In this document: piece by piece, positions 55,711 to 64,000 of the stretch
Layout: the number at the start of each line of letters is the position of its first letter
Numbering within the stretch: the first letter of the stretch is position 1
Assembly (NCBI GenBank): GCA_020746995.1
Contig: JAGPXD010000003.1
Span: forward strand, 3,534,001-3,598,000
From: Plectosphaerella cucumerina
Taxonomy: Eukaryota > Ascomycota > Sordariomycetes > Glomerellales > Plectosphaerellaceae
DNA: 64,000 nucleotides
Reading direction: 5' to 3'
Notes under the pieces: generated by a model
The model's input: only the letters and a program-made list of their open reading frames with translations
Databases searched by the model: none
What the model was told of the DNA's origin: nothing
Translations under genes and position numbers: made by a program

Positions 55711-58493
55711 GGTCACCGAGATTCGAGTCGTCGCCTCGAGTGTCGATGAAGAGAGAAGTTTTGCATCAGCACCGTGAGACTGCAGAAGTCCCAAGCTGAC
55801 ATGTCGCGTCTACCCTTGTCCATATTGAGCTGACATGGGGCCAGACCGGGGTGACCTAATAATAGGAACATCGCCAGGGTCGACAGCCAGTGGACAACGT
55901 CTTGTGCGGTAGTCTTGAATGAGGCGGGATCCTGCAGATGGTGGTTTCATTTCCCGGTCTCTGAAGGCGACTGAAGAAGGCTGCAAGTTGCGCAGCAAAA
56001 GGGGCGACAGGTCAGTCCAGCCCTTGGCATTGCATGGCCAGACCCCTCAATTGATCCTTCAGGCGAAAATAACGTCTCAAGTTGCGCGGTGGCACGGTTG
56101 TCCTAGGTTGGCCCAGATGGCGATGGCCGACAATGGCTGGGATTGAATCTCTCTCAGTACAGCACATCCGTCGTGTGACTCGGCCAGCGACGGAGAGTCC
56201 GGCGCTTTGAATGCTGTGTACTGGCCGCTGATGACACTTGCCATCCTGCGCGCTCGTCAACCAGCCTTAGCAGAGTAGTCGTGCGGCGTCAGCCTCCCAG
56301 CTCCAGGGCAACTGAACGTCTTGTTGCTCTCGCCCATTCCCGACTGCCGAGTCCATTTTGGCTGGAGGTTCCCGCTTGGAAGCACACAGAATGGCGTGTA
56401 AGGGAAGATCAAAGGTCTAGTGCGAGTCCTTCAAGTGACCTGCAAACTGCCACCATGTATCCCGCCTGTATCCGTCCAGGTCATGATGATCATGCTCCCT
56501 AGAGTCATCCTGTGTCTTTGACCAGGGTTGGGCAATGCTTCTCTGAGATCAGCGAACCTATAAGACTAGTGGAAGGGCATAACGAAACCCACTCGAGCAC
56601 GGTTGGCCGCCATGACAGTCGATAGATAAAAGGTAGGCTCTGCATATGCTGTCAAGGCCTGGCTACCATGGCTTGAAATGCTTCCTCGAGATTGGGACTT
56701 GGAACAGAGCACTTGCAGGCAGTAGCACCCTTGAGCAGCTTCACAGGTTGTGTACAGGTTGTGTGTGAGCAGAGAAATTGTTCTTGTGAACAACGTAGAA
56801 TGGAACCGTATGAAGTCAAGGGTTTCGATTCCCGAGTTGAGGTGCTCATCGGCTCGAGCAGTCATTCTTCCTCGACTACGCTCACCACTGGCCGTCAAGA
56901 GGCGCTGTAGCCATCGGCATTCTGGTATTCGCTGCCCCTCCCGTCGACGGCCCGGTAAGGCCTATCTTGACGGACTTGAGGGAAGTTCTTCTGCAACCAA
57001 GGTAGGACGCCAGACTCCAAGCGATTGACCTCGACAACATCAAGCCAATGCCGGGCAGGGTGAAGTCGAAGTCAAAGTTGAGCTGCGGCAGCTTTGCCGT
57101 GGCAGCAGACAGCGAAAGATCCCGATCACGTGCGTCACTCGACGGAAGGCAAGCCGGAATCCATGGAACTGCCGCTGACCAGGTCCGTAGCCGCCCGGCC
57201 GTGGATAGTGAAAGCGGGAGTTGATGCGGGCAGGCGGGCGTTGGCCAGACAAGAGGGGATGCCGACCCAAGTCCGAGAATGGACCGCCATTGGGACCCGC
57301 GCTTGCGTCAGATGCGGAGGACCTTTACGGCCCTTTGCTGCCGGGCGCATCGGGCTTCGGCGACGTGGGGAGGAGGGGCTCGAAACAGAGGCCTTGGGTT
57401 GACGGACCATTGTTGGAAGTAAATGGGACGAGGTGTTCTCGTTGTGACGGGAGAGCGGGCTCGAGGAAGCTGAGAGTGGGTTGCGTGGTGGGTGATGTAC
57501 TCGCAGCTGCGAGAAATGGTCAGATTGGGAAGCATGCAGGATTGGGACTTATCTGCAGCGCCTGTGGCAGGCCTGGCCAGACGTGATGCATCACGGCTAC
57601 CGCTGCAGATGGCCATTGAGGAGGCTGAGCAGTGTCGGAAAGAGGGGAGCGGAAAAGACGCATATCGCGCGCGGTCGAATGGCCCATATGGCCGGACGGA
57701 GAGGTCATGCTAAGGTGGTAGAGGAAGCTGAAGGGACGGGAGCAGCATGGTGCACCGGGGAGAGGGCGTCAAGGGCGGCCACGGCATTTCGGAATGGTGG
57801 AGCCCCCCCGCATGAGGCGCTACGCCGTATTGGGGACCACAGCTTGGGAAGCTCCCAGCGTGGGCAAGAGAGCCGGGAAGGAACGACCGCGGCCTTACGT
57901 GATGGAGGAGGGGCGCTTGCCACACGCCACGAAGCATCCATCCTCGGGTCGTCACTTTCAACTCTGCATCTCGACCTCCATCGACCCGTCTGGTGCAGCC
58001 CGTGTATCGTCTCCCCGAGACATCTCCATGCGCCCATTGGCAAGCCCGATTACCCCCTCACCTCATCTCATCTCACGCCCCCGAGGGACCAATCTGAAGC
58101 TCGGCTTATAGTACCCCGCAAAGTAGAGGGCCAGCTCCCTCGTCGCCGTGCCAGTGACGAACCATGGCTTCAGTACCGGGAAGCTCGCTCGCTCGCTCGG
58201 CTTCCACCACCAAGAAACCTCGTAGACCGATCGATGCCGTCAGTCCCGACCCTGACGCTACCCTGACGCGTGCCTACTTAAGCTGTCCCCGGTGCCCTCA
58301 GTCATCTTTCGAGCCGTGTTTCCGATTCCTCTTCTCCCCATCACAGTCCTCTTCTATTTAATAGGATACCTTTCCTGCCTCTTATTGACCTCGAATCCGA
58401 AAGACATCACCCTCACCACTACAAGACCTCACTCTCAAACATCTCCCAACACATCACAAGCGCTTAGACTTGTTACAGAAACACACCTTCAAA
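55711..58493. promoter_or_regulatory. Divergent intergenic region, membrane protein / formate dehydrogenase
   Basis: These 2.8 kb lie between divergent start codons. No gene was recognised. The fdh-proximal 150 bp carry an AT-rich TATA-like element and CT/CA-rich leader sequence. Confidence 0.5.
58355..58363 (+). promoter_or_regulatory. TATA-like element of fdh
   Basis: TATTTAATA lies about 130 bp upstream of the fdh ATG in an otherwise CT-rich promoter. This position suits a fungal core promoter with a leader of about 100 nt. Confidence 0.4.
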
Positions 58494-60315
58494 ATGGTAC
58501 CCTTCCCCCGTTCTCTCCGCTCCATCACCCCCCGAGCGTCTCGAGGCCTCCATACCTCGTCTTGTTCTCCCCTCGCCAGATCCTCCCTCTCCTCCCGAGC
58601 GGCGGCCACGGCACCCTCCAGACTGGCCGGCCTCCTCCCCAGCGTCTCCGGCCAGCTTCCGACTTCAGTACGATGGCTAACAACCTCCCCCCGCGAAAAG
58701 GTCAAGGTTCTCGCGGTTCTCTACGACGGCGGCCAGCACGCCAAGGACGTGAGTTTGCCCCCCTTCCCTCTCGTTCATCCGTCCGCCCGTCCCCTCCGTC
58801 ACGTCTTCAGGTCGATGCAACCCACGTCAGCTCCGTCTCGCCCGACAAAGCTCCCCCGCAAAACACGACGTACACTTGCATCCCGCGTGTTACACTCGAG
58901 CTGCGTTGTGGTTGCCGCGCCCACCAGTGAGAGACGTCAATTGCGGGGGATTGCGGGGCTAGTGGTTGTCGATCTGGAGATACGTCGGCATTCAAAAGAG
59001 GGGAAACACCAACACCTCCGACGCCGAGACGCACCAGACGTGCCTTAGCTTCATGCGGCACTCCAGACGGGAGCTACGCACCGTCCGGGTGCGAGCTCTC
59101 TGCTTGGCTTTGCTAGCCGTTGCGGGTTGCATCTGGTCTACCGTCGTCTCGGTCGTCGGGGCCCCGTCTGACGATGATGCCCCGAGACCTAAGCTGACAT
59201 GCTTCCCACAGGTCCCCGGCCTCCTGGGAACCACTGAGAACGAGCTCGGCATCAGGAAATGGCTTGAGGATCAGGGCCACACTCTCGTCACCACCTCCGA
59301 TAAGGAGGGCGAGGGCTCGACCTTTGACAAGGAGCTGGTTGACGCCGAGGTCATCATCACCACACCGTGAGTTCCCCCTTGCCACCTCCTACGCAGACTC
59401 CCGACTGACCTCCCCAGCTTCCACCCTGGCTACCTGACAGCCGAGCGCCTGGCCAAGGCCAAGAACCTCAAGCTCGCCGTCACGGCCGGCATCGGCTCCG
59501 ACCACGTCGACCTCAACGCCGCCAACAAGACCAACGGCGGCATCACCGTCGCAGAGGTCACCGGCTCCAACGTCGTCTCCGTCGCCGAGCACGTCCTCAT
59601 GACCATCCTCGTCCTCATCCGCAACTTCACCCCCGCCCACGAGCAGATTGAGCGTGGCGAGTGGGACGTCGCCGCCGCCGCCAAGCAGGAGTACGACCTC
59701 GAGGGCAAGGTCGTCGGCACCGTCGCCGTCGGCCGCATCGGCGAGCGCGTCCTCCGCCGCCTCAAGCCCTTCGACTGCAAGGAGCTCCTCTACTACGACT
59801 ACCAGCCCCTCTCCCCCGAGAAGGAGGCCGAGATTGGCTGCCGTCGCGTCGACACTCTCGAGGAGCTCCTCGCCCAGTGCGACGTCGTCACTATCAACTG
59901 CCCCCTCCACGAGAAGACCCGCGGCCTCTTCAACAAGGAACTCATCTCCAAGATGAAGAAGGGCTCCTACCTCGTCAACACCGCCCGCGGCGCCATCGTC
60001 GTCAAGGAGGACGTCGCCGAGGCCCTCAAGTCCGGTCACCTCGCCGGCTACGGTGGCGACGTCTGGTTCCCCCAGCCCGCGCCCGCCGACCACCCCCTGC
60101 GCACGGCCAAGAACCCCTTCGGCGGCGGCAACGCCATGGTCCCCCACATGTCCGGCACCTCGCTCGACGCCCAGAAGCGCTACGCCGACGGCACAAAGGC
60201 CATCCTCGACAGCTACTTCAGCGGCCGCCACGACTACCGCCCCGAGGACCTCATCGTCCACGGCGGCGACTACGCCACAAAGGCCTACGGCCAGCGCGAC
60301 AAGATTGCCAAGTGA
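58494..60315 (+). CDS. fdh: NAD-dependent formate dehydrogenase with mitochondrial presequence
   Basis: The product oxidises formate to CO2 with NAD+. Exons are 58494-58748, 59212-59366 and 59418-60315, giving 435 aa. Intron 1 is 463 bp, far longer than any other in the window; intron 2 is 51 bp. The first ~68 residues are rich in Arg, Ser, Ala and Leu with almost no acidic residues, as in a mitochondrial targeting sequence, and lead into VKVLAVLYDGG. Family motifs follow: VPGLLGTTENELGIRKWLEDQ, PFHPGYLT, TAGIGSDHVDLNAANK, the NAD loop GTVAVGRIGERVLRRL, and the catalytic R327 (NTARGA) and H380 (VPHMSGTS). The spacing of 53 between R and H equals that of yeast-type FDH. The mitochondrial location is inferred. 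Confidence 0.95.
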
Positions 60316-60748
60316 GCATCTGGGCGTGAAGAGGAAGGGGAGAGCAACATACGCATGCCATAGTTTTTCACTTTGTACCATGGGCGATATGATGATCATG
60401 TAGCAATTGATTTTCGTTGAAACAAGACTCTGGCGCCTCGGCACCGTGATGTCTGTCTGTCTGCTTGCCTTGCGCTGTATTCTTTTCGCTAGACCTCGGC
60501 CGGGTCGTATGATTACAAAGATTGTAAGTAAGTCCCTGGACCAGCGACGTTTCTTCGTCAAACCCACGCTCTCTCTCGACGAGGGCCTCTCCCCGCCAAT
60601 GTCTATAGCCCGGAGCCAACCAGCCCCGCCGATACTCCGAAAGCAATGCCCCGTTCTTTCATGTCCGATGATGCAAATCGCAAGCAACGTAAAAAAAAAA
60701 ACTGCAGTAGTCAAAAAACTCCCTGCGCCTCCCCTGGAAGGACTCGTC
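60316..60748. other. Convergent intergenic region, fdh / amino-acid permease
   Basis: These 433 bp lie between stop codons and contain an A11 run near 60691. They presumably hold both 3' UTRs. No gene was found. Confidence 0.5.
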
Positions 60749-62705
60749 TCACTGCTTCCAGAACTTCCACCAGGGCCGCTCGTCGCCGTCCCGGACCAGA
60801 CCGCCCCGCTCGCGCTTAACGACCTGGTCGCGGCCGTGGATGCGCCAGAAGTAAACTGGGACACCGGCGACGACGAACAAAACGACGGTAAGAGTCTGGA
60901 GGGGCTCTGCGAAGACGGCGCGGCTGAGGAGGAAGAGGGAGACGCAGCAGAAGATGATGGGGGTGGTGATCCAGGTCTTGTAGGGGCGCTCGAGGGTCGG
61001 CTCCTTGACGCGGAGGATGATGAGGCCGAGGACGGTGAGGAAGTAGAAGGTGTAGCCAGCGACGCCGTAGAACGTGATGAGGGTGGAGAACTCGCCGACG
61101 GCGATGTATGCGATTGTGATGACAGCGTTGAGGCATAGGGCGAGGATGGGGGTGTAGAATAGGCCGACCTCCGGGTCCGCGAAGAGGCGGCGAGCGAGGG
61201 AGGCGATGCGACCACGCGGGCGCTGGAGGGAGAGATGCGTCGATTGGGAGGCGGCGGCGCCGGCCTCGGAGTGGATACCGAGACGGCCAAAGATGGAAGG
61301 GATGTAGCCCTCCTTGCCGGCGACGTAGACGAGGCGCGATGAGGTAAAGGTGGACGAGTTGAGGGCGCCGAAGCACGAGGCCGACACGACGAGGGCGAAG
61401 ACGAGGGAGCCGACGGGGCCGAAGACTTTGGAGCCGAACATAACGGCGATGGTGTTGGAGACGTTGATGGTCGCCAGGGGCAGGACGAGGAAGTAGGCGA
61501 CGTTGGCGAGAACATAGGACATGATGACAAGCGGCATGGCCGTGTGGATGACGCGGGGGAGGTCGCGTGTAGGGTTGCGGAACTCGCCAACGACATAGTT
61601 GGTCTGGAAGATTGTGAGCATGGTTTGTATCATCTAGAAAGGACGAAGAACTCACGTTGTCCCATCCGTCGTAGGCCCAGAGGCCGGCGTACAAGGCGAC
61701 GGCCCACTGTCCCAGGTCGGTCGAGGTGTTTGCGAACCAGTCGTGCGTCTTCCAATCCGTGTTGGCCTCGCCCTTTGACGAGAAGCCCGTCACCGCAACA
61801 ACGATGCCAGTAACGGTGACGCCCAGCAGGGCGACGAACTTGAGGAACATGAGGCCATCGTTGACGCGCGTGCCGAGCTTGGTGGAAACGCAGTTGAGCA
61901 GCGTGACGGCAATGACACCAACGAGGGCCACTGCCTTGTTGACCCACGGGCTGATATCCACGGCGTCGGCGCCGAGGACGGCGCGCACGAGGTACTCGCC
62001 CATGATGATGGAGATGATGGCGGCGCTTCCGGGCTTGAGCACCAGCACGGCGACCCAAGTGAAGAGGAAGCCGGCCAGTTCACCCAGAATCTTGGCGAGG
62101 TAGACCTGCGAACCTCCGTTCAGAGGGATGGCACCGCCGAGCTCGGCGTAGCTGGCGGCACCGGTCCACGCGAGCACGCCGGCAATGACCCAGACGATGA
62201 GCGACGCGCCCGGCGAACCAACCCGCGCGCTGACCTGACTAGGGCTGCTGAAGATGCCCGAGCCGATGATTAGGCCGATGATGAGGCTGAGGCCGTTCAG
62301 GTATGTGAGCGTCTTGTTCTTCTCGAGCGAGCCGCCGCCGAGGCTGCCACCGCCGCCATACGTCGCCGTCGATGCCATAGCATGCCCACCGATGGGTGCG
62401 TAGCCACCTGCCCCGGCCGTCGAGCTCAGCGGGAAGAGGTTGGGGCCAGGGTCAAAGGCTGACGAGACGGAGAACGTGCGCCCATGTCTTGACGGTCGGC
62501 CGGCGGCGGCGGGATTCGCCGAGTTGAGGGGATCTTCGGCGTCGAAGGAGAGCTTCCGTGACGAGGATATGGAGGGTCGTGACGAGACGGCGTCGCCATT
62601 TTCCGAGACCGTATCGGGGCCGTTGCCGGAGGAGGATGCTAGAGACGCAAGCTCAAGCGAGTCGCGGGTCTGGGGCGCGAAGCCCGAGGAGTAGTGTGAT
62701 GGCAT
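60749..62705 (-). CDS. LAT/Mup1-type amino-acid permease (APC superfamily)
   Basis: The product is a multi-pass amino-acid transporter. Exons are 62705-61656 and 61603-60749 with a 52 bp intron, giving 634 aa. A Ser/Gly-rich cytosolic N-terminal tail of about 130 residues precedes TM1, which carries the APC signature LIIGLIIGSGIFSSPSQV. SYAELGGAIPLNGGSQVYL, WAYDGWDN joined across the intron to TNYVVGEFRNP, and CFGALNSSTFTSSRLVYVAGKEGYIP are LAT-family blocks shared with Mup1 (methionine) and related high-affinity permeases. About 12 membrane helices are visible. The C-terminal tail is short (WWKFWKQ). The substrate is not determinable; large neutral amino acids or methionine are most likely from the family. 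Confidence 0.92.
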
Positions 62706-63494
62706 CGTGGGCGGTGTGTGTGTGTGTGTGTGTGGGTGTGGGTGGATGGTGGTTGCCCGTTCCTAAGCGCTGCTTGTATCCTTCGCTATGTCCTGGCCCG
62801 ATGCTGTCTCATAATGCAGCGCCTGTCGTACGCCGCGCGATAGGTGTATCTGTAACCAAGCTCGTGGTGTCGTGTTCGGTACAAGGTGCAATGGCAGAGG
62901 ATTGTTGTCGCGGTGTTCGTTCGAGTGCGCCAGGTGTCGGTGACGTCGATCGTCGTCGGGGGTTTTGCTCGTGCAACAAGCAAGTCTGGCCGGGGTGGGC
63001 TATCCAAAAGAGGATGCGATGATGCAAGAATTGTATGGAGTGAAGGGATACAGCTTGAAGCGAAGCGAGTGTTCGAGCTAGAAGATGGTATCGGGAGATG
63101 TTGTTGTCGTGTCGTGTCGTGTCAAGTCGGTGTCGTCGAGATTTCTTTGATCTACGGACGGTCCGTAAAAGGGGACCGTCAATCACCAGGCCCCATGTCT
63201 GGGGCGCTCTTTCCATTCCCTGGGCGACCTCGGGTTTGCTGCACCTGCCCTGCTGGCCGCATCCTGGCAGCCGGCGGGGCCCAGTCGTTCTTTCCTCTGG
63301 GGGTTTCACCCGTCCTGCACGGGCCTTCAACTACCGGTTACGGCTTCTGATTGGCCCGAGCCAGATTACACTGGCTGACATAATCTCCGGGCCGGTCGTC
63401 TTTCGCGAAAGCGAGTCGAATGCGATCGCGGCCCGCCTGGAACTTCCCTTCAGCTCGCAAAACCTCGGACACGCCCCCCGAACCCGACGACACG
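62706..63494. promoter_or_regulatory. Divergent promoter region, permease / FAM32A-like gene
   Basis: These 789 bp lie between divergent start codons. A GT microsatellite sits immediately upstream of the permease ATG. No gene was found. Confidence 0.5.
62714..62734. repeat. Dinucleotide microsatellite (GT)10 in permease leader
   Basis: About ten GT units start 9 bp upstream of the permease start codon, so the CA repeat would lie in its mRNA leader. Confidence 0.8.
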
Positions 63495-63983
63495 ATGCCT
63501 GCGGACGACTACGCCTCCATTGGCGGCGGCGGCCTGCGGCTCAAGGGCGCCAAGGTGTCCAAGAAGAAGAAGAAGTCAAAGTCGAAGCCGACCGACCTTG
63601 AGAAGAACCTCGGCACGGGCGACGAGGGCCCTTCGACGAAAGCCGTCGAGAAGCGTCGCGCGTCTTCGCAAGACGTCGAGGACAAGGGAAAGGGCGCCGA
63701 GGAGGAGCACGCGTCCTTGGGCGACGAGAAGGCTGCTCCGCGCAAGACGGAGGCGGAGCTGCGGTTCGAAGAGCGCCGGCGGAAGAGGGTGAGTTCTCCT
63801 CGGGAAGAGGTCCAGATGTTTTTTCCGCTAACATACCTGTGAATCCAGCTCCTCGAACTTTCCGAATCCTCTTCCTCGCGACCCGAACTACTCAAGACTC
63901 ACAAGGAGCGCGTCGAGGAGCTGAACACATACCTCTCCAAGCTCAGCGAGCATCACGACATGCCCAAGATCGGACCGGGTTGA
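63495..63983 (+). CDS. FAM32A-like protein (DUF1754)
   Basis: This is a small basic nuclear protein. Exons are 63495-63788 and 63849-63983 with a 60 bp intron, giving 142 aa. It opens with DDYASIGGGGLRLKG followed by a lysine run (KKKKKSKSK), has a charged linker, and ends with the conserved FAM32A C-terminus: KTEAELRFEERRRKR, LLKTHKERVEELN, and LSEHHDMPKIGPG. Animal FAM32A is a step-II splicing factor that reaches into the spliceosome active centre through this C-terminus. A similar role here is inferred from the family. Confidence 0.9.
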
Positions 63984-64000
63984 GGGGCGTTGTACATGTC

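Noticed and set aside
56800..56850. tRNA T-arm-like sequence (GGTTTCGATTCCC)
   Set aside because: The loop is flanked by the wrong base at the stem closing position, and no matching acceptor, D or anticodon arms were found at the expected distances.
59389..61596. 735-codon minus-strand ORF
   Set aside because: It runs antisense to formate dehydrogenase and out of frame through the permease gene, and both sense genes are unambiguous.

Overview
This window looks like nuclear DNA from a filamentous ascomycete, most probably a sordariomycete and possibly Hypocreales. The evidence is GC-rich coding sequence, short GT-AG introns (46-106 bp, one of 463 bp) with CTGAC/CTAAC-like branch points, Zn2Cys6 and homeodomain regulators, and fungal forms of Tof1/Swi1, Pom34, Hid1 and FAM32A. 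I see no operons, CRISPR array, convincing tRNA or rRNA, or intact transposon. The species cannot be fixed from the sequence alone.

Layout: (1) 340-2537 (-) is a homeodomain transcription factor, followed on its 5' side by 9.6 kb without a recognisable gene. (2) 12.1-17.3 kb holds a mitochondrial 3-hydroxyacyl-CoA dehydrogenase (-) and the replication-fork protection protein Tof1/Swi1 (+), divergent from a 483 bp promoter. (3) 17.9-23.3 kb holds a GT92-like glycosyltransferase (-), a ToxD-type medium-chain reductase (+) and an epoxide-hydrolase-fold protein (-) whose catalytic residues are replaced. (4) 24.2-31.1 kb holds Hid1 (-), nucleoporin Pom34 (-) and a membrane-anchored acyl-CoA-synthetase-like protein (+) with a degenerate ATP loop. 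(5) 31.4-36.3 kb is a divergent pair: an MFS exporter/vacuolar transporter (-) and an intronless domesticated reverse-transcriptase gene of the rvt class (+). (6) 38.8-41.4 kb is a Zn2Cys6 regulator (-), again with a very long gene-free 5' side (12.3 kb). (7) 53.8-64 kb holds an orphan membrane glycoprotein-like ORF (-), NAD formate dehydrogenase (+), an LAT-type amino-acid permease (-) and a FAM32A-like protein (+).

Most genes are housekeeping or trafficking genes and do not form one pathway. The most interesting locus is the single-copy cellular reverse transcriptase (rvt), which retains its catalytic aspartates and shares a 526 bp promoter with a transporter. Two enzyme-fold proteins appear to have lost catalysis. 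The two regulatory genes sit beside giant intergenic regions, a pattern often seen for developmental transcription factors. Exon boundaries were deduced by eye from splice consensus and reading-frame continuity. Every multi-exon model given here closes in frame.
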